A DNA stretch of 64,000 nt from an uncultured Lachnospiraceae bacterium (GTDB lineage: Bacteria > Bacillota > Clostridia > Lachnospirales > Lachnospiraceae), in assembly GCA_910586645.1 (NCBI GenBank), contig CAJUIS010000008.1:25784-89783 (forward strand). Reading direction: 5' to 3'. Made by a program: the position numbers and the translations under genes. Shown in pieces: positions 17,331 through 25,068 of this stretch (positions are counted from its first letter, which is position 1; each line of letters opens with the position of its first letter). The notes under the pieces were generated by a model, which worked only from the letters and a program-made list of their open reading frames with translations, was not told the origin of the DNA and searched no databases.

Positions 17331-18272
17331 GTGAGTGATTTATTTCATGTGTCATCATCGCCCCACGTGCGTTCCAAAGATACCAGCAGCCGGATTATGC
17401 AGTATGTGGTTCTTGCATTGCTGCCAACGACTTTTTTCGGAATTTATAATTTTGGATACCGGGCGCTTATTTTGATTCTTGTTACCATTGCAAGCTGCGT
17501 GGCTTCGGAATGGGTATTTGAAAAGATAGTACATAAAAAAAGCACGATCAATGACTTTAGCGCAGTTGTGACGGGGCTTCTTCTGGCTTTAAATCTTCCG
17601 GCGACTCTGCCGTGGTGGGAAGCTGCGCTTGGCGGCGTATTTGCAATTGTTATTGTAAAAATGATGTTTGGAGGACTGGGACAGAACTTTATGAACCCGG
17701 CGCTTGGCGCAAGGTGCTTCCTTTTGATTGCGTTTGCGGCGGATATGACGAAGTTTGCCATTGACGATTATACGGGAGCGACTCCGCTTGCCGCGATGCG
17801 AAACGGAGAAGCTGTAAATGCGATGGATATGCTGATCGGACGGACGGCCGGAACAATTGGCGAGACTTCCGCCATTGCGATTTTAATCGGGGCGATTCTT
17901 CTGATTTTATTGGGCGTTATTGATCTTCGCATTCCGGGAACTTATATTGTGACGTTTGTCGTATTCCTTCTGATGTTTGGCGGTCATGGATTTGACGCAA
18001 ATTATATTACGGCTCAGCTTTGCGGCGGCGGTCTGATGCTTGGCGCGTTCTTTATGGCGACGGATTACGTTACGTCTCCGATTACGCCGAACGGCAAAAT
18101 TTTATTCGGCGTCTGCCTTGGCGTTCTGACGGGGCTGTTCCGTATGTACGGGGCAAACGCCGAGGGCGTTTCCTTTGCAATTATCTTAAGTAACCTTTTT
18201 GTTCCGATGATTGAGAAAATCACGGTTCCAAGGGCTTTTGGACTGGTAAAGGGGGGAAAGAAGCATGAATAG
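17331..18272 (+). CDS. rnfD: Rnf complex subunit D
   Basis: A 313-residue integral membrane subunit with about eight to ten helices. The covalent flavin attachment motif appears as TGATPLA with the candidate Thr at residue 151. RnfD and RnfG carry FMN linked through phosphoester bonds made by ApbE, encoded nearby at 22027. The start is GTG after AAGAGGTGG. It overlaps rnfG by 8 bp. Confidence 0.95.
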   Translation: MSDLFHVSSSPHVRSKDTSSRIMQYVVLALLPTTFFGIYNFGYRALILILVTIASCVASEWVFEKIVHKKSTINDFSAVVTGLLLALNLPATLPWWEAALGGVFAIVIVKMMFGGLGQNFMNPALGARCFLLIAFAADMTKFAIDDYTGATPLAAMRNGEAVNAMDMLIGRTAGTIGETSAIAILIGAILLILLGVIDLRIPGTYIVTFVVFLLMFGGHGFDANYITAQLCGGGLMLGAFFMATDYVTSPITPNGKILFGVCLGVLTGLFRMYGANAEGVSFAIILSNLFVPMIEKITVPRAFGLVKGGKKHE

Positions 18273-18876
18273 GAAGATTGTGCAGGACGCGTTGATTTTA
18301 ACCGCGTTTACTCTGGTTCTTGGCTTTGTGCTTGGACTTGTTTACGGGATTACAAAAGAGCCGATTGCGGCTGCGGATATGGCGAAAGCCCAGGCGGCGT
18401 ATAAAGAAGTATTTGAAACGGCGGAAAGCTTTGAAGAATATGCGGCGTTTGATAAAGAGGCGGCGGCTTCTCTGATGGAAGAAAACGGGTTTTCGGATGA
18501 GATTACAGCCGTTCAGGTGGCAAAAGACGGCAGCGGAAGCGATCTTGGATATGTGATTACCGTTATGGCCAAAGACGGCAGCCAGGCCAATATTACGTTT
18601 TCTGTGGGCATTGCAAACGACGGTACGGTAAACGGTTATTCCATTACAAGCATCGCTGAAACGCCGGGGCTTGGCGATAAGGCGAAGAATCCAGAATTTT
18701 CCGGACAGTTTGCGGGCAAACAGGCGGAAAAGTTTGAAATAGTCAAACAGGCTCCCGCTTCTGACAGCGAGATTGAATCGATTTCCGGCGCAACGATTAC
18801 TTCAAAGGCTATGGCAAACGGAGTAAACGCCTGTATGGCATACTTTCGAAACGTATTGGAAGGAGGCGTGCAGTAA
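18265..18876 (+). CDS. rnfG: Rnf complex subunit G (flavoprotein)
   Basis: A 203-residue subunit with one N-terminal membrane helix and an extracytoplasmic FMN-binding domain. The flavinylation motif is SISGATITSKA, with the candidate Thr at residue 177. The middle contains the typical TPGLGDKAKNPEF. It lies between rnfD and rnfE, overlapping both, which suggests translational coupling. Confidence 0.95.
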   Translation: MNRKIVQDALILTAFTLVLGFVLGLVYGITKEPIAAADMAKAQAAYKEVFETAESFEEYAAFDKEAAASLMEENGFSDEITAVQVAKDGSGSDLGYVITVMAKDGSQANITFSVGIANDGTVNGYSITSIAETPGLGDKAKNPEFSGQFAGKQAEKFEIVKQAPASDSEIESISGATITSKAMANGVNACMAYFRNVLEGGVQ

Positions 18877-19571
18877 TGAATAAATATACAGAACGCTTGA
18901 CAAACGGCCTGATCAAAGAGAATCCGACGTTTGTACTGATGCTTGGCATGTGTCCGACGCTTGCGGTAACGACTTCGGCAATGAACGGACTTGGAATGGG
19001 ACTTTCCACAACGCTTGTGCTTGTATTTTCCAATCTTTTGATTTCCGCATTCCGTAAGGTGATTCCGGACGGCGTGCGTATGCCGGCGTTTATCGTAATC
19101 GTAGCTTCTCTTGTAACGGTGGTGGAGTTTTTGATGAAAGCGTATACGCCGGATCTTGCGACGCAGCTTGGTGTATACATTCCTCTGATTGTTGTAAACT
19201 GTATTATTCTTGGACGTGCGGAAAGCTACGCTTCCAAAAACCCAATCGGCCCTTCTATTTTTGACGGCATCGGCATGGGGCTTGGATTTACGTTCGGACT
19301 GACCTGTATCGGGATTATCCGTGAAATTTTAGGCGCGGGACAGATTTTTGGAGCGCAGGTGCTTTCTCTGGACTGGTTTACGCCGATTACGATTTTCGTT
19401 ATGGCGCCGGGAGCATTCCTTGTGCTTGCGTTTCTTGTGGCGATTATGAATATTGTCCGGGAGAAGATGGAAGCGAAAGGCAAGCCGCTTGCAGCGCCCT
19501 CCGGATGCCTGTCGGGAGATTGCGCATCCTGCAGCCAGTCGGCTATGTGTACCGGAAAAAAATCAGAATAG
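18876..19571 (+). CDS. rnfE: Rnf complex subunit E
   Basis: A 231-residue membrane subunit with about six helices, the inverted-topology partner of RnfA, and containing NPTFVLMLGMCPTLA. The C-terminal tail is unusual in being cysteine-rich (CLSGDCASCSQSAMC), which could bind metal or be a lineage-specific feature. Its ATG overlaps the rnfG stop by one base, and GGAGG precedes it. Confidence 0.95.
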   Translation: MNKYTERLTNGLIKENPTFVLMLGMCPTLAVTTSAMNGLGMGLSTTLVLVFSNLLISAFRKVIPDGVRMPAFIVIVASLVTVVEFLMKAYTPDLATQLGVYIPLIVVNCIILGRAESYASKNPIGPSIFDGIGMGLGFTFGLTCIGIIREILGAGQIFGAQVLSLDWFTPITIFVMAPGAFLVLAFLVAIMNIVREKMEAKGKPLAAPSGCLSGDCASCSQSAMCTGKKSE

Positions 19572-19585
19572 GAGGATAGGCGCGG

Positions 19586-20161
19586 ATGAAAACTTTAATT
19601 TTAATTGCAATTGCTTCTGCAGTGGTCAATAACGTCGTATTAAGCCAGTTCCTTGGCATTTGTCCGTTTTTGGGCGTATCCAAGAAAACGGAAACGGCGG
19701 CGGGCATGGGCGGAGCCGTTATTTTCGTCATTGGCATTGCTTCTCTTGTGACGTCATTGATTTATAAATTCATTTTAACGCCGACAGATACGCAGTATCT
19801 GCAGACAATTGTCTTTATTCTTGTCATTGCGGCGCTGGTTCAGTTTGTGGAGATGTTTTTGAAAAAATCCATCCCGTCTTTGTATCAGAGCCTTGGCGTA
19901 TATCTTCCGCTCATTACGACGAACTGTGCCGTTCTTGGCGTTGCTTTGACGAATGTGACGAAAGAATACGATGTTTTAACAAGCGTTGTAAACGGACTGG
20001 CGACGGCAGTGGGCTTTTTCATCGCCATTTGCATTATGGCCGGGATTCGTGAAAAAATTGAATACAATGACATCCCAAAACCTTTCCAGGGTACGGCGAT
20101 TGTGCTGATTACCGCCTGTCTGATGTCGATTGCGTTTATGGGATTCTCAGGAATGATTTAG
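19586..20161 (+). CDS. rnfA: Rnf complex subunit A
   Basis: A 191-residue, six-helix membrane subunit paired with RnfE and with the cysteine motif SQFLGICPFLGVSKK. It contributes to ion translocation and, in solved complexes, shares a membrane [2Fe-2S] cluster with RnfE. AGGAGGATAG stands before the ATG. Confidence 0.95.
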   Translation: MKTLILIAIASAVVNNVVLSQFLGICPFLGVSKKTETAAGMGGAVIFVIGIASLVTSLIYKFILTPTDTQYLQTIVFILVIAALVQFVEMFLKKSIPSLYQSLGVYLPLITTNCAVLGVALTNVTKEYDVLTSVVNGLATAVGFFIAICIMAGIREKIEYNDIPKPFQGTAIVLITACLMSIAFMGFSGMI

Positions 20162-20174
20162 GAGGAAAGAGAAG

Positions 20175-20966
20175 ATGAGTATACAGGCAGTAATCATTGC
20201 CGCTGTCATCGTCGGCGGCGTTGGTATTTTTATTGGATTTTTCCTTGGAATTTCCGGAGAAAAATTCAAAGTGGAAGTAGATGAAAGAGAAGAAGCCATT
20301 CTGGGCGTTTTGCCTGGCAATAACTGCGGAGGCTGCGGTTACGCGGGATGTTCCGGACTTGCCGCGGCGATTGTAAAGGGAGAAGCTCCCGTTGGACAGT
20401 GTCCGGTTGGAGGCGATCCGATTGCTGCGAAAATCGGTGAAATTATGGGCGTTTCCGCAGGAGCGGGCGTGAAAAAAACAGCTTTTGTGAAATGCGCCGG
20501 AACCTGTGAGAAAGCAAAGCGGGATTATGATTATACGGGCATCGAAGACTGCGCGGCGATGGCGTTTGTACCGGGCGGCGGTCCCAAAAGCTGTAATTAC
20601 GGCTGTCTTGGCTATGGAAGCTGCGTAAAGGCATGTCCGTTCGACGCGGTGCATATTGTAGATGGAATTGCGGTGGTAGATAAAGAAGCCTGCAAAGCCT
20701 GCGGCAAATGCGTGGCTGCATGTCCGAAGAATCTGATTGAACTTGTGCCGTATGACGCGAAGCATCTGGTAAACTGCAATTCAAAAGATAAGGGCAAGGA
20801 TGTGATGAAAGCCTGCTCCGTAGGGTGTATTGGATGTAAGCTCTGTGAGAAAAATTGTCCGGCTGACGCGGTACATGTAACGGATAATATCGCCTACATA
20901 GATCAGGAAAAATGTACGGGCTGCGGCGTATGCGCTGAGAAATGTCCGAAAAAGATTATTTTGTAA
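20175..20966 (+). CDS. rnfB: Rnf complex subunit B (ferredoxin-accepting iron-sulfur protein)
   Basis: A 263-residue subunit with one N-terminal membrane anchor, an Fe-S domain (NNCGGCGYAGC ... GQCPVGG), and a series of ferredoxin-type motifs including CVKACP, CKACGKCVAACP, CIGCKLCEKNCP and CTGCGVCAEKCP. It accepts electrons from reduced ferredoxin. As the last gene of the operon it is followed by an inverted repeat. Confidence 0.95.
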   Translation: MSIQAVIIAAVIVGGVGIFIGFFLGISGEKFKVEVDEREEAILGVLPGNNCGGCGYAGCSGLAAAIVKGEAPVGQCPVGGDPIAAKIGEIMGVSAGAGVKKTAFVKCAGTCEKAKRDYDYTGIEDCAAMAFVPGGGPKSCNYGCLGYGSCVKACPFDAVHIVDGIAVVDKEACKACGKCVAACPKNLIELVPYDAKHLVNCNSKDKGKDVMKACSVGCIGCKLCEKNCPADAVHVTDNIAYIDQEKCTGCGVCAEKCPKKIIL

Positions 20967-21016
20967 AAAGCGGTAAATATGGAAGAAAAAAGAGTCGATA
21001 TATAAAATAGCTAAGG

Positions 21017-21066
21017 AAAGCGTCGAATTCCAACGGAATGGGTTTGGGATTTGACGCTTTTTATTG
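21017..21066 (+). terminator. Likely terminator after rnfB
   Basis: AAAGCGTC (21017-21024) pairs with GACGCTTT (21053-21060), with partial pairing inside the loop (GAATTCC with GGGATTT), followed by TTATT. The T-tract is short but the location behind the last rnf gene fits. Confidence 0.7.
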
Positions 21067-21093
21067 CGTATTTTAAGAAAATTGCTCTGTTTT

Positions 21094-22005
21094 TTAATCC
21101 TGTTTTTCAAAATGCTGGTAATCTTTGACGCTGTTCCAGCTCCCGCCCCAGGTAAAGCCGGCCTCTGTAAACAGACGATATGCCAAATCGTTTTCGTCAA
21201 TTTTATATGTAAATTCCCGGGAACGATCGGCATATGGTCTGCCGTTTTCCGGCTGGCAGAGAACAGAGCCGTCGGAAGACGTTTTGACGTAAGGATTGTA
21301 TCTGGGATTCAAATCAATAGCCATACCGTAGCTGTGGTTTGAGAGCTTGCTGCTTCCGGCAATTGTCCGGTAGTTGAAAGCAGAGGTGTTGTTATCTTCC
21401 ATGGATAATTCGTCATTGGCGTCATAAGCGTCAATCAGCGTCATTTTTTCGATTGGGTATTGATTTTCATACAGTGTTTTAAAAATCGAAAGCACGTCGG
21501 ATTCGATTTTTTGATTTACAATCATTTCTCCGACATAAGTGTTTCCGTCAAATCCATAATACAGCATTTTTAAATAAGAAAGATCCGAAATCAAAACGTT
21601 GTCATTTTCCGTATAGGAACTGCCGTTGATTCGGGCAAAAACAGCGTCGTCCACGGCGCCTGCATAAAACAGATGGTCGATTTGTTCCGGAGCAATCATA
21701 CCTGGTGCGGCCAGATCCCCGGCGGAAAGAGCGCGGATTCTTTCTAAGTCCTGTTTCAGAAATGTTTCTGCTGCAGGCTGTGTGGATGGGAGTTCTGCTT
21801 CGGTGTCTTTAGAGACAGTCTGAAATGAAGTTTCCGTAGTCTGGTCTGTTTTTTCTGTCAGGTCATATGCTTCTGTTTCAAAAGTTTTGGAAGGGCGGTT
21901 ATTTTTTCCTGTCGAAAAAAACAGAAAGATGGCGGAAATGCCAAAGACAAACAGGGCAATGACTGTCAGTGTGTGAGAATTTGTATATTTTTTCTTCTTT
22001 TTCAT
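21094..22005 (-). CDS. Membrane-anchored M15 family peptidoglycan peptidase
   Basis: A 303-residue protein with a basic N-terminus, one membrane helix (about 11-30), an Asp/Glu/Thr-rich spacer and a C-terminal M15 (VanY/CwlK-like) domain. Zinc ligands are seen as H224 and D231 in NHSYGMAIDL and H298 in DYQHFE. Relatives cut D-Ala-D-Ala or L-Ala-D-Glu bonds in the cell wall; which bond is cut here is not clear. It follows apbE by 21 bp, so the two are probably cotranscribed. Confidence 0.88.
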   Translation of the reverse strand: MKKKKKYTNSHTLTVIALFVFGISAIFLFFSTGKNNRPSKTFETEAYDLTEKTDQTTETSFQTVSKDTEAELPSTQPAAETFLKQDLERIRALSAGDLAAPGMIAPEQIDHLFYAGAVDDAVFARINGSSYTENDNVLISDLSYLKMLYYGFDGNTYVGEMIVNQKIESDVLSIFKTLYENQYPIEKMTLIDAYDANDELSMEDNNTSAFNYRTIAGSSKLSNHSYGMAIDLNPRYNPYVKTSSDGSVLCQPENGRPYADRSREFTYKIDENDLAYRLFTEAGFTWGGSWNSVKDYQHFEKQD

Positions 22006-22026
22006 TTTTGTAACGAGTCCTTTCCA

Positions 22027-23049
22027 TTACTTCATTTCTTCAAACGGAATGGTATCCCCGATTCCTGAAGAACAATGAAATTGATAATCATCCGTAATAA
22101 ATATGGCTTCTACATTCGAAAGGCTTTCGGCCAGTTCCATGCCCTGATCAAGTCCAAGGGAAAAGCATGTGGTGCTTAAGCCGTCTCCGTCCACAGAATC
22201 CGGGCAGATAATTGTAACGCCAAGCAGGTTATTTTCATAGGGATAACCAGTGGCGGGATTTAAAATATGGTGGTAAATTTTATCGTCCACTGTGATGTAC
22301 CGCTCGTAAATGCCGGAAGAAACAACAGTCTGATCCGTCACTTCCACGACGGCCGCTGCGGTTCCATGTTCATCGAAAGGCTTTTGAATGCCGATCCGGT
22401 AACGGGAGCCGTCTTTTTTTTCTCCCAGGCATAAGACGTTTCCTCCAAGATTGATGGTGCCTTCCGCTGCGCCGTTTTCATTCAGAAACGCTTTCATCCG
22501 GTCGGCGATATAACCTTTTGCAATTGCGCCAAGATCGATTGCGGCGTCCGGATTTTTTAACTGAACGGTATTTCCGGAAATGACAACGTTTCTGTAATCT
22601 ACGGCCGCCGCCGCCCGTTTGACAGCGTCTTCATCCGGAAGGGCCGCGTTTTCTGTTTTAAAGTCCCAGAGAGAAGAAAGATTTCCGATTGTAATGTCAA
22701 AACGCCCGTCGCTGAGTTCGCAGTATTCCAGTCCTTTTTTCAGCAAAGCGATGGTTTCGCCGCTTACGGTAACGGGGGTTTTGTGTGCGTTGTTAATTTT
22801 GGAAATTTCACTGTCTGAAACAGAAGCGCTGAACAGAGCTTCATATTTTTCTGCGATGGCAAAGCATTCTTCCAGAAGAGATTCCTTTTCTCCGTCCGAA
22901 AGTGTCACAGTGATGACCGTGTCAAAATAAAATCCTGTTTTGGAAACAGGAGAGGAAGGCTCTGCTGGAAAAGCGCAGCCAGAGAAGGCGCAGAATAATA
23001 TAGAAAAAGTAAGCAGGATGCAGAAAAATTTTTTTCGCATAATAATCAT
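22027..23049 (-). CDS. apbE: FAD:protein FMN transferase (lipoprotein)
   Basis: A 340-residue enzyme that transfers FMN from FAD to threonine in target proteins outside the membrane. A lipoprotein signal is seen (LFCAFSGC, lipobox Cys), as are IDLGAIAKGYIADR, GTINLGGNVLCLG and HHILNPATGYP. AAAGGAGACGC decides the start at 23049. Facing the complete rnf operon, its likely clients are RnfG and RnfD; that link is inference from location and known ApbE chemistry. Confidence 0.95.
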   Translation of the reverse strand: MIIMRKKFFCILLTFSILFCAFSGCAFPAEPSSPVSKTGFYFDTVITVTLSDGEKESLLEECFAIAEKYEALFSASVSDSEISKINNAHKTPVTVSGETIALLKKGLEYCELSDGRFDITIGNLSSLWDFKTENAALPDEDAVKRAAAAVDYRNVVISGNTVQLKNPDAAIDLGAIAKGYIADRMKAFLNENGAAEGTINLGGNVLCLGEKKDGSRYRIGIQKPFDEHGTAAAVVEVTDQTVVSSGIYERYITVDDKIYHHILNPATGYPYENNLLGVTIICPDSVDGDGLSTTCFSLGLDQGMELAESLSNVEAIFITDDYQFHCSSGIGDTIPFEEMK

Positions 23050-23078
23050 AGCGTCTCCTTTGAAAAAGTGATGATAAG

Positions 23079-23107
23079 AGTATAGCATTTGGAGAAAATA
23101 ATCTCAA
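23079..23107 (-). promoter_or_regulatory. Promoter for apbE
   Basis: On the minus strand TTGAGA (23102-23107) and TATACT (23079-23084) are 17 bp apart, 29 bp before the apbE start. The rest of 23110-23250 shows no further element. Confidence 0.65.
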
Positions 23108-23255
23108 GACAGAGAAATCCGGTCGGCGTAAGTCTTCTGTCAGTCAGGCCGCACATCTTATGGAAAGCAGCTTTCAGATACCATTTTGGGAAACCTGTAA
23201 TAAAGGGAATGCCCGGATAAAAGTATAAAGAAAATATAAATTTTAAAAATAAGTG

Positions 23256-23284
23256 TTGACAAAGAAATCGTATGGCGCTATCTT
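23256..23284 (+). promoter_or_regulatory. Heat-shock operon promoter
   Basis: Perfect TTGACA (23256-23261), 17-bp spacer, TATCTT (23279-23284). The CIRCE operator begins 14 bp downstream, so HrcA bound there would block early transcription. Confidence 0.85.
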
Positions 23285-23297
23285 AACAATGTAAATA

Positions 23298-23324
23298 TTA
23301 GCACTCCTGTGAATTGAGTGCTAA
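23298..23324 (+). promoter_or_regulatory. CIRCE operator
   Basis: TTAGCACTC - 9 bp - GAGTGCTAA, a perfect match to the HrcA-binding CIRCE inverted repeat, placed between promoter and hrcA start. It makes the operon an autoregulated class I heat-shock operon. Confidence 0.97.
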
Positions 23325-23350
23325 CAAACGACCGATATAGAGGTGAGACA

Positions 23351-24385
23351 ATGGACGGGCTGGATGAGAGAAAGGTGAAGATATTAGAAGCAGTCATCCG
23401 CACATATCTGGAAACGGGCGAACCTGTAGGTTCCCGGACAATTTCAAAATATACGGATTTGAATTTAAGCTCCGCCACGATTCGGAATGAAATGTCGGAT
23501 CTGGAAGAATTAGGCTATATCATATCGCCGCATACTTCTGCGGGGAGGATTCCTTCCGACAAGGGATACCGTTTTTATGTAGATCACCTGCTGGAGAGCA
23601 AAGAAAAAGAAATATCCGATCTGAAGGATTTTGTCATAGAACATACCGGGAAAATGGATCATGTATTAAAACAAATGGCAAAGATGCTTGCAAAGACAAC
23701 GAATTATGCAACGATGATTTCATCCCCGCAGTACAGGGGCAATAAGGTAAAATTTATCCAGTTGTCTCTGCTTGACGAACATCAGCTCCTGGCCGTTGTC
23801 GTTATGGAGACGAACGTTGTAAAAAACAAGATTATTCCATTGGAACTGCCTTTGGACAATGAGACGCTGTTTAAGCTTAACGTACTTTTTAATTCTACGT
23901 TAAACGGTCTGTCCGTTCCGGAGATTAACCTTGGGACAATCAGCAAAATGAAAGAACAGGCAGGAGCGTACAGCGATATTGTCGGAGTCGTTTTGGATGC
24001 TGTAGCGGAATCGATCAGCCAGGAGGAACTGGAAATCTACACCAGCGGAGCGACGAATATTTTTAAATATCCGGAGCTTTCAGATTCCAGAAAAGCCAGT
24101 GAGCTGATATATACACTGGAAGAAAAGCAGCAGCTTGCGGAATTGGTTTCTGAAAGCTTAAGCAGTGAAGACGAGACGGGGATTCAGGTTTACATTGGAA
24201 ATGAAAGCCCGATTCAGACGATGAAAGACTGCAGCGTAGTGACGGCGACGTACGAACTGAGTGAAGGCGTGAAAGGCACGATTGGAATTATCGGCCCGAA
24301 GCGGATGGATTATGAAAGGGTTATGGGCAGTTTAAAAGAGTTGAAGATACAGTTGGACGGTATTTTTAAAAAAACCTCCACATAA
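23351..24385 (+). CDS. hrcA: Heat-inducible transcription repressor HrcA
   Basis: A 344-residue repressor of class I heat-shock genes that needs GroE for activity. The N-terminal winged helix includes YLETGEPVGSRTISKY and SSATIRNEMSDLEELGYI, and the signature SPHTSAGRIPSDKGYR follows. ATG 23351 with GAGGTGAG upstream is preferred over an in-frame GTG at 23318 that lies inside the CIRCE element. It is the first gene of hrcA-grpE-dnaK-dnaJ. Confidence 0.97.
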   Translation: MDGLDERKVKILEAVIRTYLETGEPVGSRTISKYTDLNLSSATIRNEMSDLEELGYIISPHTSAGRIPSDKGYRFYVDHLLESKEKEISDLKDFVIEHTGKMDHVLKQMAKMLAKTTNYATMISSPQYRGNKVKFIQLSLLDEHQLLAVVVMETNVVKNKIIPLELPLDNETLFKLNVLFNSTLNGLSVPEINLGTISKMKEQAGAYSDIVGVVLDAVAESISQEELEIYTSGATNIFKYPELSDSRKASELIYTLEEKQQLAELVSESLSSEDETGIQVYIGNESPIQTMKDCSVVTATYELSEGVKGTIGIIGPKRMDYERVMGSLKELKIQLDGIFKKTST

Positions 24386-24409
24386 TTTTGGAAGAAAGGC
24401 GGCAGAAAA

Positions 24410-25042
24410 GTGGAAGAGGCAAACAGAGAAGAAGAATTAAAAAAGATATTTGAGGAAACAAAGACAAAAGAAGAGCCAAAGGCGGAAGAGAAAGAGCCGG
24501 AGGAAAAAGATACGCAGCCAGAGACGGACGAAGCGGCCGCAGACGAGGAGCCGGAAGCAGAAGAAGAAAAAAAGGGATTTTTTAAGAAGAAAGAGAAAAA
24601 GAAGGATAAAAAAGACGAACAGATCGAAGATTTGACCGATCGTCTGAAACGGCAGATGGCGGAATTTGAAAATTTCCGCAAAAGAACGGATAAAGAAAAG
24701 TCACAGATGTATGCCATGGGAGCGAAGGGCATCATAGAGAAAATCCTTCCGGTCATTGATAATTTTGAACGGGGGCTTGCGGCAGTCACGCAGGATCAGA
24801 TGGAAGATCCGTTTGCGGAAGGAATGACTAAAATTTATAAACAGATGATGACGATTTTAGAAGAGCTTGGCGTAAAACCGATTGCGGCTGTGGGAGAGGA
24901 ATTTAATCCTGATTTCCACAATGCGGTTATGCACATAGAAGACGAAACCCTTGGAGAAAATATCATAGCGGAAGAGCTGCAGAAGGGTTATATGTACCAT
25001 GATTCCGTGGTGCGTCACAGTATGGTAAAAGTAGCAAATTAA
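24410..25042 (+). CDS. grpE: Nucleotide exchange factor GrpE
   Basis: A 210-residue DnaK co-chaperone that releases ADP. The first 80 residues are a highly charged Glu/Lys region (with a lysine patch KKKEKKKDKK), then a coiled coil (QMAEFENFRKRTDKEK) and a C-terminal beta domain with the usual FNPDFHNAVMHIED. The start is GTG at 24410. The long charged N-terminus is more extended than in Escherichia coli. Confidence 0.96.
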   Translation: MEEANREEELKKIFEETKTKEEPKAEEKEPEEKDTQPETDEAAADEEPEAEEEKKGFFKKKEKKKDKKDEQIEDLTDRLKRQMAEFENFRKRTDKEKSQMYAMGAKGIIEKILPVIDNFERGLAAVTQDQMEDPFAEGMTKIYKQMMTILEELGVKPIAAVGEEFNPDFHNAVMHIEDETLGENIIAEELQKGYMYHDSVVRHSMVKVAN

Positions 25043-25068
25043 TGAAATAAAATCAGGAGGACAAAATT

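Noticed and set aside
23318..23350. GTG start for HrcA at 23318
   Set aside because: It lies inside the CIRCE operator and lacks a ribosome site; ATG 23351 has one.
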